From assembly GCA_013180625.2 (NCBI GenBank), contig SNVD02001190.1, forward strand, positions 62,001 to 126,000: a DNA stretch of 64,000 nt, read 5' to 3'. The translations under genes and the position numbers were made by a program. Under the pieces are notes generated by a model. The model saw only the letters and a list, made by a program, of their open reading frames with translations, did no database searches and was not told the origin of the DNA. This DNA is from Boswellia sacra. Its lineage: Eukaryota > Streptophyta > Magnoliopsida > Sapindales > Burseraceae. Positions 19,301 through 33,400 of the stretch are shown here, in pieces; the stretch's first letter is position 1, and each line of letters begins with the position of its first letter.

Positions 19301-21475
19301 ATAATTACACACCCCCATTGATAACTGCTGAACAATATGCCTCCTACAGTGCAATGCTACATTCGCTTGTTGTTGCCTGGTCACCAGTGCTGAAATTGTC
19401 ATTGAAAAATTGTCCAACTCAAAATGGTTCATCCAACCAGTTTTCTATGCTGGCAGTTGGTGGGAGGTCTGGTAAAATTTCATTCTGGAGGATTCCTGTT
19501 CCAAATTGCTACTCTATTGAGCATGAGATTCCTACTACAGTAGTTCTAATAGGGCTCCTTCAAGCACACAATTCATGGATCACAACCATCAGTTGGGTAT
19601 TGCTTCCATCTGATTCTTCAAATCCTCATATTTTGTTGGTTACAGGGAGTTCTGATGGGAGGTGAGTTAGATATACAATTATGTTATAATTTACTTCTAA
19701 ATTTTTCTCTGCAATAAAAGTTTCATTTGAAAATGGGCTTCAAAAGTGCTCTTCACTCATTGCTTCTTATAAGCACATTTTAAAAGCTTCGTAATGTTCA
19801 ACAATTATCTAACATACTCTGCAAGAATTGAGTACATCACCTTTTCTTTTTCATATAATGTGCACTTTAGAGGAGAAAAATTTTTTACTTAATTGATGGA
19901 TATGGAGTTTCTCATGTGATATTAGTTCTAACTAAATTATGGATGTCAAATAGATGCATTCTGATGCTGACAAATATTTCCTCATTTCAGCTATATAAAT
20001 TGGTGAAGCTTCAATTTTTCCAATCTTATTGCAAAAGGAAAATAAATCTTTTGTTCCTTATTGGGCTTATAAGGGTCAGCAATTAACTTTTGCCTGGAAC
20101 AAGTCTTATGGAGGACTCTCATGGAGCAAATGATTGGCCAATCGATGGCACTATAAGCATATAAGAAAATGAAGTCGTGCCATAACTAATAACTTAAGCT
20201 TTTGTGTCATTGCATGAATTAGTTTCTCTTTTGCAAATTGTAGAGATGAGTCGGTATCCTAACAATGTTTGGGAGGTTAATTTTCTACTCATTTTGTTTA
20301 CTCGTACTTCTGTAGTGTGAGGATCTGGGTTGGGAATGGTGAGGAGTTACTGAATTCACCACAAGTTCATCATGTTCCCTTTGTCCTGTTGAAGGAGGTT
20401 GCTCTTATTCTGTCAAATATTTCAAAGTTTGCTTTACAGATTTGATTTCACTATTTAGTGAAAATGAATGGTAACTAAGTCTTTTTTTTTTTTTTAAATC
20501 AACTAGGTTATAACTGTTAATAGTGTCCCAATATCCGTTCTTTCACTGATTGTGCCTGCCCAGTCCCAGCACCAAATGCTCTTAGCAGTTGGCAAAGGAT
20601 CTGGATCTTTTGAAGTGTGGATATGTGACATATCTAGTAACAAGTTTGATAAAGCTGGCTCATACGATGCCCATGACCAAGTTGTAAGTTTCTTCTTTTT
20701 GTTTTATCTTCTGCTTTCTCGTAATTTTGATTTTATGTTTTGGAGGATCTATCAGGTCACAGGTTTAGCTTGGGCTTTTGGTGGATGTTGCTTGTACAGC
20801 TGCAGTCAGGTATGTAAATTCCAGGAAGTTAAAGTTCCATAATAATTTAATTCTCCGACAGCTATTTTATGAGTAATATTAGATTGATCCCTACTTTCTG
20901 ATTTTTTATATTCGTTGAATATTTTTACAGATTAAGCTCAAATGCTCAATATTCTCACATTCAAAATTTACTTTTTCTTAATCTGTTCCTCCAAGGTTTT
21001 CAGCCAATATTTGCTTCCAATATCTTATGCACTATTTCTCTAAGCTAGTAGATCAGATAAATATCTTTTGCAGGTTAACCATATATGGTACATGAAATTT
21101 TCTTATAAATGGTTTGCCACAAGATGTTTAGCAATGCAGCAAAATATAAGAAATTTTGAAAATATTGTCTCAATGAGGAAAATATAGTCTCAAAAGAGAC
21201 TTGTAACGTAATGTCAACACGAATATGAAATTATGAAGCTTACTTAGACATGAATTAGTTAACATACATATTTCAGGGGCAGTATCCTTTTATTTTGCAA
21301 ACTTTGTGAGGATTATGATGTATGTTTACTATTTACTTTGCTTTTTCTTTTCCCTGAGAAAAAGACATTAAATACATAAGCTGTCTATTCTCCATCATTG
21401 GCAGACAAGCAAAAAAAAAAAAAAAAAAAAAGTGAAAATTGAAATTTGTTATGTAATGATGACCATTTGACTGAC

Positions 21476-21531
<56 letters not shown>

Positions 21532-24310
21532 GGATAATTTTGTGCGTAGCTGGATTTTACATGGGAATTCCCTCTCCGAAGTGCCCATTCCCTGCAACAC
21601 TCTGGGTCTGAGGAGCCCCACCAAAGTATGATGTCACTCAAAGCTCGTTTTTGCTTTTAATACATATGCTCAAGACTTCTATTTTGAAAAAATAAATTTT
21701 CTTTGCAGCTTCCAGATGTATTTATATCTTGCCTTGGTTTGGCAGTGTCCCCTGGAAACTTTGCTGTTGCCATGGTATGATATATATATATATATATTTT
21801 CCTGTATCTTTTCACTATGCTATTAGTTTCAAACCTTGGTGATATGTGGCTTTCTGGGAAGGCTTTTTTTTTTAGCTATTATTTTCATGTTCTGAAATTC
21901 TGAATGTATCAGATTATATGTGAAGACTATCCTTTTCGAGAACCAAAATCCTACCTTTGTTTCACACTGTTATCTAAAAATACTTGTTTATTTGCTATTA
22001 AAATAAAATAAAATGAAATAGCATTTCATTTCAGCTTTTACATAGAAATGTAACAATTTTTTGTTAGTAGCATATGGTGCCTTAAAAAATATAATGTGCT
22101 ACAGGACTTTGAGTGACAATTATGAAAGCCATAATTTTGTATACCATAAATCAATATCTAAAATGTTTGTGCTTGATCAACGCAGGTCCGCAATTTTGAT
22201 ATTGATACGTTGGATCGCATGTATGAGGCAAGGTGAGTGGCCCTTTTACCACTGAATTGTCTATCAGAGCTACGGTTTGCATCATGTGCATGTAAGAATT
22301 TAGAAACGGGTTTCCTGGAAAAAAAAATTAGAGTATTGAAACTAAAGATATGTTATTGGGAAAATGGAATGCTGAACTTGGTAAAGCCTTCAAACCTACT
22401 TCAACCCAGAAAAAATAACAAAACGGGACAATTTACATTATATAGACAAGCTGAGTCAAATACTTGGTTATTCAAAATTGATTAAAAGAAACAGTCAGAG
22501 TTTGAGTTTAGCTAAAGCTTGAAAATAAAGCACAAGGTCAGTTCAAGGCACTATCAAGCAAAGTTCAAGCTTAACTCAAATTGGCTCAATATTAGATTAT
22601 ATTTTAACTAAATATCTTATACATATCAATTAATATATAGATAAAAATAACATTAGATTAAATAAAATTATTATATACATTATATATAAGTTGTTGAGCT
22701 CCTAGATGATTTTGAGCTGAACTTTAAGAGGTTCATGTTTGAGCTCAGAACCTGTATGAGCCTAATATTATGTCTGCATATGTGAAAGTGAAGTGAGAGA
22801 GAGGGGACGGGGGAAGAGGAAAAGCCGCATATTGATTTATGCTTGCTTACCCATTTTTCTCTAATAGAATCTAATATATGGAAACATGCTTAGGGCTCAC
22901 AAGGCTGCTGTAGAGTTCTTCTGGATTGGTGGGCAACAAATAGATGCTCTTTTGAACACTTTCCCAGAGTATTGCCTTGAAACTTTTCCTGATTTTTCTG
23001 AGAAGGAATTGGCTTGTTGGGAGTGCAATATTTTGTGGTCTTTAAAACAATTTGAAGATCCAGAGAAGCCTTTGGTTGTTTGGGATGTCATAGCTGCATT
23101 ATCGGCTTTCAAGCGCTCTATACCAAAGTATGTAGAACGTACTCTAGTTAAGTGGCTGTCAACATTGTATCTGGGCTCACATGTGGCCCTTCATATGAAA
23201 AAGGTTCTGTCAGACCTTACTAAAAATCTGTCAAGTATTAGTTCTCGCCAATTGCACCTCCTCAATTGCATCTGTAGATGTGTAATACTATCGGAGCTGA
23301 AGGCTGATGAAATTAACAGCAAACAGCAGAAATTAGGAGGATTATGTGGCTCTGAAAATGGGCAACTGGCTATTTGGATGGAGTTACTTTTGAAGAGTGA
23401 AAGAGAACTTCGTGAAAGACTTGTGGGTATCTGTTTTTCTGCTTTTGCTAGTTTCACCTCCACTTCAACTTGTCCTCAACCTGGGTATTGGTTTGCTGAT
23501 GGAATTGCACAAATGAAGCAGTGGGTTGTACATAATCATGAACATGTAAGGGATCAATTAAAAGTCCTTGCATCAGAGGTAGTAGAGCATCAGAGGAGGT
23601 ACTCTTTTTGTTCAAATCTATATGGTACAGTAGCCTTTATGATAAATGAATGTATATAAATGCTTTTGTTGTGGAATAGCGAACAAGAAATTAATATTTG
23701 GTTGTTGTCATAATGTGATGAGTTTTGTTTTAAATGATAGTCATCACCTTAGATGATAGAAAAAGACAAAATAGCAACATTTCATCATCACTGGAAATGA
23801 TTTTCCATAATTCAACTCGATGAAAGTCTTGCCAAGTAATTGATGTTGTGTAAAGGAATTTCTTCTTGCTTTAGGAAATGCTTTGACTCCTTTTAACTCA
23901 TTTGTCCATGTTTTTTTTTTTTTTTCAACAACAGGATTGGTTCTACTCAATATGCAGAGGAAGAAAAATGTAGCTATTGCCTGTCACCAGTCCCTTTTGA
24001 TTCTCCAGAAGTTGCTTTTTGCCAAGGTTTAGACAGTGACAGAATTGTTCAGAAACACAAATTAGTAAGATGTGCCGTTTCTATGCAGGTTTGCCCTACT
24101 TCTCCCCTATGGTTTTGCAAGTGTTGTCATAGATGGGCTTCCAAGCTAGCACCAGCAGCTTTTTTTATAATGCCTAGATACCCTGTAGATTTAAAAAAAT
24201 TAACAGAATCTTCTGTTCAAGAAGAGATCTCAAAACCCCTGTGCCCCTTTTGTGGGATACTTCTACAGAGAATGCAGCCAGAGTTTTTGCTCTCGGCTTC
24301 ACCGGTATAA
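16360..24310 (+). CDS. TFIIIC 90-kDa-subunit-like protein (RNA polymerase III factor)
   Basis: Sixteen coding exons: 16360-16476, 16699-16786, 16885-16987, 17307-17391, 17884-17967, 18095-18189, 18968-19034, 19204-19661, 20316-20397, 20507-20683, 20756-20809, 21533-21625, 21709-21774, 22186-22232, 22894-23598, 23935-24310. They join in frame to 2697 nt (898 aa). The N-terminal half reads as a WD-type beta-propeller (for example AVAWSDENLIAVASDHLVTI, SISWSPLG, LLAICTTEGCVKIYRP, LLVTGSSDGRVRIW, LAVGKGSGSFEVW), as in the TFIIIC 90-kDa N-terminal domain. The C-terminus has a Cys-rich zinc finger (CSYC, WFCKCCHRWA, CPFCG) as in the TFIIIC zinc-finger family. TFIIIC recognises tRNA-gene A/B boxes and recruits TFIIIB for Pol III. 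Exon 15 starts at the AG at 22893: the earlier AG (TAATAG) would put a stop in frame. Exons 9 and 10 join across a weak GTTGCT donor. The 3' UTR probably ends near 24830. Confidence 0.9.
21479..21532 (+). repeat. (CT)n(AT)n microsatellite forming a splice acceptor
   Basis: About fifteen CT units, then ten AT units, then AG directly before exon 12 (21533) of the TFIIIC90-like gene. The CT run serves as the polypyrimidine tract and the AT run separates it from the AG. Its length is likely to vary between individuals. Confidence 0.9.
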
Positions 24311-24830
24311 GCTACACGCTTTTGTATAGTTTATACAGTCATATAGGTGATAGTTGTAAAGTTGTGTAGCATCAAAGTTGAGTACCGGAAGCCAATGGAG
24401 CTTCAAGCATTCAAATTTAAATATTTAAGGACTGGGAAGATGTCTTAGGCTTCAAACACGCTCTTGACTGTTTGTTGAGTATGAAAAGTGTCATCAGTCG
24501 ATAAATACCAGCAAGGTCGCATGGGCAAGGGATTGCCATGATTGTAACTTATGCATAGTAGGTTTGTATAGAATAAAATTCTAATTGTAGAAACTCCAGA
24601 GTTTTCATTTTGATGATTGAACAGAGAGCTGCATAAACAGCACAAGTAAATATTTAGGTGAGAAACTTCCATGGAGGATTCTAGGCTCTAGAATAGTCTT
24701 AACCGTTAGATTGCTATTATGTTAGACAACAATAACCTTAGAATAAGAATGCGGTTAGGCTTTTCATTGTTCATAAAATGGAATTCCCTTCTGTTGTAAC
24801 CTATGAACTTTGTAATATCTTTATTCAATG

Positions 24831-26005
24831 AAATATTTCTCCATTTGCCATTACTTGTATTCTTCTTTTTCATTACATTTTACTTGTTCCAATGGATTTG
24901 GTGTGGAGTCTTATAAAAAGTTGTTACTGTAACTTGTAATACAAAAAATTATTTGTATATATTTTTACAAAGTATTTACATAATTTGTAAAATTGAGTAG
25001 GATTTAGTTTTGAATTATGCTAGTCTAATGAGCTTGTTAATTAATTTTAAATATTGATTATTGATTATATGTTGATTGCATATTTTATTTTTAAAACTTT
25101 GACCATGTTTTAAGTTAAAAACTTTAAGGAGTGTATATATTTTGATCTTTGATAAAAATGATAAATTTTATTAATACCATGTTATTTTATTTTAATATGA
25201 AAAATTATTTTACTAATGTTTTAGTATTATTATTGTTTTTTAATGATTTGGTTAGAATTTACGGTAGAGTAATTCATTAACCAACCCACGTTTATAAAAC
25301 TAAAAGTGCCTTATCCATCTTTTCCAACAAGTTGATTGTTTAATAAATCAAAATCGACCCACCCAGCTTTATTTTAGTACCTTTATTTTGTTAGCCATTT
25401 TGACCTCAAATTACTGTAAAATTGTTATCAACATAGTAAAATGTTAAAAAAGAAAAAAAACGTAAAGATGCCCCGCCCAGCTTCATCCTTAAAATATATA
25501 TATATAATTGAAAAGAAGAACCATGGTTGAAAATGGCAAGAATAAGTGATGCAGGTGATTTAGCTGGGCCAGTGTCACACTTGTTGGGTTTAACCACAGC
25601 AGGTCGTGGGCCAGCCCATAGCTTCATATAACTTAAAATTTTCACATGGCATGTGCCCTGCGCAAAAATAGTAAAAGACCTTCTTTATGCCGCACATTGT
25701 CCTTCAATTTCAGTGCCCCATTCTTTATTTATGTTATTGGGGTCCCTGTACAAAAGAATTGCCCCACACGAGTCCCCATCCCTACCTTTTTTCCCCCACT
25801 GCCCTATCTTAGTTTAAAATAAACATGTACTAATATTATTATAATCCTTAATTATTTATTTCCATATAATACAAACAACATAGTGATACAAATATTAAAT
25901 TTGTAATCTTTTTATGCATTCTGAGTGTAAGATTTCTGAGAATAAAATCTATTAAGTACTCATTTTTAATGCGAGAATTATAACATTTTTTTCTCTAACA
26001 CTATC
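24831..26005. other. Intergenic region after the TFIIIC90-like gene
   Basis: AT-rich with a GC-richer island at about 25540-25800. The 79-codon minus frame at 25406-25645 has no recognisable domain and I do not call it a gene. Confidence 0.4.
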
Positions 26006-26180
26006 TGTTAAGTTTATCACTTATTTAAAAGCTTAAGTTAGTAAATGTGAGTTCAACAGTAATTTTATCGCTCAATATCCTCTTATATATTAGACTTTAC
26101 ATTGATTGTTGGATCAAAGAATATTGATACTATCTTAAATTTACCACTTTGTCTATAGAAGTTTAAGTTAATGGATGTAA
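26006..26180 (-). mobile_element. Miniature LTR element (SMART/TRIM-like), minus orientation
   Basis: Two diverged copies of the same LTR (26006-26059, beginning TGTTAAGTTTATCAC, and about 26134-26180, CTTAAATTTACCAC) flank about 75 bp. A decayed primer site (TTGATACTAT) lies next to the right repeat. Older than the 27455 and 14187 copies. Confidence 0.4.
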
Positions 26181-27076
26181 TATCCCGTGTCTAAACCTAA
26201 CAACCCTTATTTTATTTTATTAAGCACTGTGTTTATGAAGCCATTACTCAGTTTGACATTTTGTCATCCATAAAATAGAGAAGTCATTTTCAGGTTGGGC
26301 CAATGAAGTAATTGTTTGTGCCAAATGAAAAGAATCAAATGTGATTTGCGTGGCAGCAAGGCGCCCATCGCCCACTCACAACTCCCCAAGGTAATCAAAG
26401 TCGTGAAAGTGCCCCATCACACACAAAGTGGTCCACCACCTAATCAGCGGTCCAGAATCTTCTGGACTCGTCCGTTCATCAATCAATCACAAATCAAATC
26501 GAGTGGGCTCTTTTGATGTCCATCATCAATTTCAGAACGGATGCGTGGTCTTTTGATTTAATGCCGTTCGTTCATGTTTTCTACTAGAAAAAATAACTTT
26601 TACGTCAAAAGTCTTTCTGTTTATGTAGATATATATCGTCGGTTTATAGCGGATAAGATCTTGTTACTGATAAAAGATAAATTTATATAAATTTTAAATA
26701 TTATTTTATGTTTTGAAAATAGAGAAACATAAGGCAAATTTTATATATAAAATTAAATTAAATATTCTGTTTCATATAAGTTGATATAAGTTGATATGAC
26801 ACAAACGTAACATAAATTTATTAAATAATAAAAATTAAAAATTAATAAATAATTTTTAAAAAATAATGTAATAACTATTTATCTAATAATTTTATATCAC
26901 ATCAAGATATAAATTATATTATTTAATTTAATTGTATATCTAAAATTATTATAGCTTTGTTTTATAAAAATTTGTTTGGTAGAAATATTTTTACAAGTAG
27001 TTTTCGAATACAATTTTAGAAATGACGAGGCTATTCCACTTGTCCTGCATCAACTTGCTTACTTTCTAAAATCCAG

Positions 27077-27121
<45 letters not shown>

Positions 27122-27454
27122 TACACCTGTCTAATTTCTAAAATAACCTATCTTCTTTTCTCATGACAAAACTAACAAAAATAATGCAAAATATAGTCAA
27201 ATAGTAAATTTAAAAAAATAAAATAGTTTCAAAATTTTAAATACTTTAATTAAGTTCAATTTCATAGTCCAATGCTATGGTTACGACTTGATAATTTGTT
27301 ATAGTACTCAACAAATATTTAGCATTGCTAGCCAACTCATTTGGTTAAACATTAAGATTATATCATATTCATAGTCAACGTCAATAATTATCTAGTCTTG
27401 TCAAACTCTCTAACAAGATAATCCACAACTTGAAACTGATAATTAAATACTTAA
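26181..27454. other. AT-rich intergenic DNA with promoter-like island
   Basis: 26300-26570 is GC-richer and rich in CCCAC and AATCAATCA motifs but has no credible coding frame. A long (TA)n tract runs from 27080 to 27119. The rest is A/T-rich sequence without genes. Confidence 0.4.
27080..27119. repeat. (TA)n microsatellite
   Basis: About twenty uninterrupted TA units. Confidence 0.9.
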
Positions 27455-27681
27455 TGTTAAGCCCACGTTTATAAACTTACGTTTTTAAAAAAAATGATAA
27501 ACTTAACATGATATCAAAGTCATAATGATCAACAATCGTAAGTACAGATTTGAATCCTCTTTATGTTATTTAAAAATTAATTAAAAAAATGTTATTATTG
27601 TCCCGTTTGTAAATATGAGATTCTATATTATTATTGTTAAACTCATATCTATATGCTTTTAGAAAAATGATAAACTTAATA
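27455..27681 (+). mobile_element. Miniature LTR element (SMART/TRIM-like)
   Basis: The left LTR 27455-27508 is again exactly 54 bp (TGTTAAGC ... CTTAACA) and is followed by TGATATCAAAGT, a decayed primer site. The right LTR 27635-27681 (TGTTAAACTCATATC ... AAACTTAATA) has small deletions. The interior of about 125 bp is non-coding. Confidence 0.6.
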
Positions 27682-30119
27682 ATTAAATTTTAAAAAAAAT
27701 CTGGGTTCAACGATTTTTGAAAAGCTCCCAAAAACTGATTATTTTTTGTGTTCGTTCGAGACAAGTTCTTCTAAGTAATTTGGAATAACCAATAAATATT
27801 GGATGTCATGCAAGTTCAATGGATGCTAGGCAGCAGTCTAATATATTCTTGATGAAAAGGAAAGCTTTCGGATGCTTTATGCTTTTGGAACTGGCTGTAA
27901 AGCAGCCACCAGCAAGCTACGTTTTTTACCTAATTAATATTAATCTTTGTTTTGTTCGCATTGTGACTAATTATCATATTCAATCCTGATAATGAAATAT
28001 CAACAACCAATAAATTAATACATATTTTCATACCCAAGCCATAAACTATACAATATTAAAAAAAAAATACTTTCTAGTGTATATGATAACGAAGCTTTTA
28101 TGAGAAACAATTTTTTTATTAAAAAAATTTTGTTATTCATTAAATTTGCCAAATAACTTTGTCGTTTTGCTCCATCATTTGCAAGGAGTCACATAACCCG
28201 AAATTCAGTTGAGGGGGATCAAATTTAATGAATGATAACCTCTAAAATTTTCAAAAAAACAAACTACAATTTTTTAAACATATCGATAAAGGTATTTTTG
28301 TTGCTATTTTTTTTTTAAATAAGGCCCCTATATAGAGCCACTAATATTTACAACTAAATTTTTTTAAAATTGGAAAATTTTTGCATAAAACTCAAAAAAA
28401 AAGAATAAAAACTTCGAGAATCATGAGTTTTTTGAAATTTCTGAAATTTATACAAAAAATACTGGAGTGCATGGAATATATATGATGTATGGTGGCATAA
28501 CTCCTTTAATGCACTTCCCTAGCTTCATTATCGGCGCTTCTGATAAAATGTTTTGGAAATTATGAAGAAAAAAAAATGAATAAGATGAAATGCAAGGGGA
28601 TATTCTCAAATTTTAAAAGAGTGATTTAATTTTAGTATTACAATTTTTTTTGAAAAATATTTAATAATCCCATCCTTCTATAAATTAGTGTAAAATTTTG
28701 AAAAAAATATAAAAGAAAAAATTGTTTTCAAAATTTTTTTAATTTAGAAATTATAATATGTTTAATGCTATTTCAAAATTAAATATTAAAATTATTGAAT
28801 TGTTTTGTAGTTTTCGAAAACTACTTTGCGATCACAAAATATATGGTCCCTGAAAAAGCATGTGCATGTTATGTCTATTGGAACGGCTTAAAATATGAGA
28901 TAGTTTTTTTTTTCGTTTCATTATTTGAAATATTGACATAATTTTTTTTATTATTTTAAAAGTTATTATACATTTCTCCTAAATTAATTCATTAGAAATT
29001 CTTCTAATAACCACAGAATTCTAAAAATAAAAAATCTCTCCACAAAGAAAGGTTATGATGAAGTATGCAAAATTATATAATGGGATCCACTTATATTTTA
29101 ATCAAATCCAAGGAGAAGTCAATACAATTATCTCAAAACTATTAGAAAATGAATGATTTAATTAAATGATTAAATCTAATGCTATGGCACAATGCCAAAT
29201 CTCAGTTTTTTTTTTAATTTATACATCCATTATGAAGTGTGAAAAACATGCTTGAAATACATATCATAAGTTTTTTTTTTTTAATAATGTTACCCACTTC
29301 TAGATCTCAAAATGTTTTGATCATTAATTTAATATAATATATTATCTTATCATTAGTCGTAAATACTACGAAACTCTCCTATACTTCAAAATATTGTCAC
29401 TCACCTTTTTCTGAGATTATGAAAAATATGCCTATTTATACTATTTTCACGTATCAAAATTTCTATGTCGCCCTTGAAAATAATAAAGAAGATTTAATTA
29501 TTATTTTTTTACCCTTTAATTAGGTCTTATGAATATTATAGAAATTTGTTATGTTGAAAAATATGTGAACTATTTTTCTAATATTTCAAGAGGGATAATT
29601 GTTAATTTTTCAAACCTTAGGAGGCTTTAGCAATATTTATTTAAAGCTCATGCCAAAACCTTCCTTTCAAATAGATAATACTCGGTCAATTCTCAAAATA
29701 AATAAATTTGTTATATCAAATATTATAAGAAACGAGTGCTAGGCATGATATTCTTCAGTGTATTAGCAAATCAACGACCTATTGCAAAAATTCCCTTTAT
29801 AAATTCTCATGCATTCGAATTTTATCATTTAAAAGTTATCAATGACTTTTAGAATTGTTTAATAATTTTATTTTTAATATATTTTAATTAGAATATTATT
29901 ATACCATCAAAACTAACATAATATGTGACAGAGGGTATTTTATTCCTAGCATCTAAGAACATGATAACATTATTAATACAAAATTATTATGATATTAAAC
30001 CTAAAACTTCTAGTAAAATTATGTACAATGTAAAACCTCATATTTGTAACTAAAAAGAAGTGGACCTGATCTTACAACCTCTCTTTTTGGTTTTTTTTTT
30101 ATGTAGATGAATATAATTT
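27682..30119. other. AT-rich intergenic DNA
   Basis: No open frame, RNA gene or clear repeat could be supported. It consists of A/T-rich sequence and poly-T/A runs only. Confidence 0.45.
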
Positions 30120-30124
30120 CTTTT

Positions 30125-30358
30125 AGTTAAAATAAGCAGAGAGGAAGAGAAAATGATCAAATTGTTCTGTTTCATTCAATGAATCAACATTTCCAGTGCA
30201 TTACACATATATATACACGTGATGCAGCAAGCAACAGAATAACAGAATTCTGTTATCCTCACATGCTCAGCTGGCACACACACATGTATATTCATTCAAT
30301 GCTGACCAAGCAGTCAGTTATTTAACCAACTTAACTAACTCTATTCTTTTAACTAACA
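30125..30358 (-). repeat. 3' LTR of the copia element
   Basis: 234 bp, differing from the 5' LTR at four positions by eye: one in CAGTGCATT/CAGTACATT, two in AATTCTGTT/AATTTAGTT and one in GACCAAG/GACTAAG. Confidence 0.95.
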
Positions 30359-30440
30359 CCCCCTCTCAAGCATAGCTAAGTTGAGTTTTTAAACATGACT
30401 CAAGTTAGCAGGCTTGTATAGAATAACTTCAGAATTGATC

Positions 30441-33400
30441 TCATTCAGAAATTGGTTGAACTGTAAGCTTATGTCTAAGATAATCAAACCGAGGGCCTGA
30501 TAGAGCTTTAGTCAGAACATCTGCAATTTGGAATTCAGTTGAAACATGCTTGATCAGAATTTGTTTGGCAAGAACCTTTTCTCTAATGAAGTGAACATCA
30601 ACTTCAATGTGCTTTGTTCTAGCATGAAACACAGGGTTTGCTGCTAGTGATTCAGCACCCTTGTTGTCGCACCAGAGGACTGGAATGTCAGTAAGAGAGA
30701 AGCTCAATTCTTGAAGTAATCCTTGCAACCAAATCAGTTCTGTAGCAGCTGAAGACAAGGAACGATACTCAGATTCTGTAGAGGATTTAGCCACTACTTT
30801 CTGCTTCTTGGAACTCCAATAAATCAAGTTATCTCCAAAGAAAATGCAACAGCCAGAAGTAGATTTTTGATCATCTACAGAGTTGGCCAGTCAGCATCAC
30901 TGAAACCAGAAAAGGTCATTGATTTCATTGGTTTGAAAGTCAGTCCATAGCTTATTGTTCCTTTCACATATCTCAGCACTCTCTTACATGCTTGCCAGTG
31001 AGATAAAGCTGGTTTTTGCATAAACTGGCTGAGCTTATTTACAGCATAGGAAATGTCAGGTCTTGATAAACGCAAGTACTGAAGTGCACCAATAACACTC
31101 CTGTAAAGTGTAGGATGATCAAATGCATTATCATCATGTGCAGTGAGTTTGATGCCTGGCAGCATGGGAGTTGAACAAGGCTTTGCTTCATACAGATTGC
31201 ATTTCTTCAAGAGGTCTGTAGCATACTTGGCTTGTGATAAGAACAAGGTGTTATCTGTTCTTTTAATCTCAAAACCAAGAAAGTAGTTAACAGTTCCCAG
31301 TGCTTTAAGTGCAAATGTTCTGTTCAAGTCAGAGATCATTTTCTGAATTTGTATGGTATCATTTCCTGTGACAAGTATGTCATCTACATAGATCAAAAGA
31401 AGAATGATTTTACCTTCTGCAGACTTGTGAATGAACAGGATGCTATCAGATGAACTCATAAGAAACCCCCAGTGAAGCAAAGCTGCCTTGAGCTTGTCAA
31501 ACCATGCTCGAGGAGCTTGCTTCAGACCATATAAGGATTTGTGGAGTTTACACACATAGGTAGGATGATGACAGTCAATAAAGCCTGCAGGTTGAGACAT
31601 GTACACTGTCTCTTTTAAGTCTCCATTGAGAAATGCATTGTTTATGTCAATGTGCTGAATATCCCATTTGAAAGTGACAGCAAGGGAAAAAACTACTGTG
31701 ATTGTAGAAGGTTTGATGACTGGGCTGAAGGTTTCAAAGTAATCAATGCCTGAAGTTTGTTGAAACCCCTTGGCCACTAATCTGGCTTTGTAACGTTGAA
31801 CACTACCATCTGAGTTATACTTAACTTGAAATACCCACCTGTTATCAACTATATGCATGTCAGGTGTAAAAGGAACCAAGGACCATGTTTGATTGGCTTG
31901 CAGTGCATTAAATTCTTCTTGCATAGCTTTGAACCAAGAGGGATCACTGAGGGCATCATCAATTGTATCAGGTTCTGTGACTGAATGAGTTGATTGGGAA
32001 TGACAAAGATATAGTTTAGGCTTGTATATACCATGTTTAGAACGAGTGATCATGGAGTGAGTATTTAAAGCTGGGACATTAAGAGAGGTTACAGCAGGTG
32101 ATTTTGGTGAGAAAGAAGGAGAAGTAGGAGAATTAAAGGAATTAGAATTTGCTGAGTTTTCAGAGTTATTGATTGCATGAGAGTTTGTATGAGAGAAAAT
32201 AGAGTTTGCAGGTTGTGGAGATGGGGAGGCAGCAGGGTTAGGATTTGTGGTTGGAGGATGAATTGATGTACATAAAGGTAAAAAAGGTGAAGGAAAGTGC
32301 CAAAGACCAGAGGGCAATGCACTTGAAGCAGTGTTAGAGGAGGAGTTATTTTTAAGAAATACTCCTTCATGAAATGGAAAAAAGGATTCATCAAATGAGA
32401 CACTTTTAGCTATATAGATGCGGCCAGAATCACTTAGACACAAGTATCCTTTATGAGCCATACTATAGCCAAGAAAGACACAAAGGGTAGTATGGAAGGA
32501 GAACTTGACAGTGTTGTATGGTCTCAAATTTGGAAAATAGGCACAGCCAAATGTTTTAAGGTGTTTGATATCTGGAGATGAGTGAAACAGTGATTGAAAA
32601 GGAGAATAAAAATGCAATTTTGGTGTAGGTAATCTATTGATGAGATAAACAGCAGTAACAAATGCAAACCACCAATAGAATAAGGGCATGAAGGCTTGAG
32701 CTAGAAGGGTCAAACCTGTCTCTACAACATGTCTGTGCTTTCTCTCCACTGAACCATTTTGTTGGTGTGTGTGTGGACAGGGGTGACGAAATTGTATACC
32801 AAGCTGAGCAAGCAGTGGAGCTAATGGCCGAAATTCACCTCCCCAATCAGACTGAAGACATTTTAGTTTTGTTTGAAATTGCCTCTCAACTAGAGCCAGG
32901 AATTGCTGGAATAGTTTGGAAACTTCAGCCCTGGTTTTTAAAAGAAATATCCAGCTATACCTACTGAAATCATCAACAAAAAGAAGGTAATATTTGTAAC
33001 CTTCAACTGAAGTAACAGGTGCTGGACCCCATACATCTGTAAAAACTAAATCAAGTGGAGATTTAGAGGCAGTAAATGAAGTGGGATACACATCATGACT
33101 TTGCTTGCCAAATTTGCAGGAATGGCAAATCAGTTTATTATTCATATTACAAAAGAACAGCTTTGTTGTCCTTGAAATATAGTTCAATACATGAAAATGA
33201 GGATGGCCTAGCCTCTTATGCCAGAGTACACAATCAGTTGATCCAGTGTTGGAATTATTAACAGTACAAGACACTAATGTCTGTGATCGGAAAGAAGCAT
33301 TGAGGTTTGATGCAGAACATGTTGAATGACTGGTATTGAAGTTTTGCAGCTGATACAATCCATCCTTAAGTATTCCCCGGAGCACAGGAAGTTGTGAAAC

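Noticed and set aside
22894..22900. Alternative exon 15 start at the AG of CTAATAG (about 22867)
   Set aside because: With the phase left by exon 14 it gives an immediate TAA; the AG at 22893 keeps the frame and gives the expected EARAHKAAVEFF join.
25406..25645. 79-codon minus-strand frame
   Set aside because: No domain, no homologue recognised, low-complexity end; probably chance.
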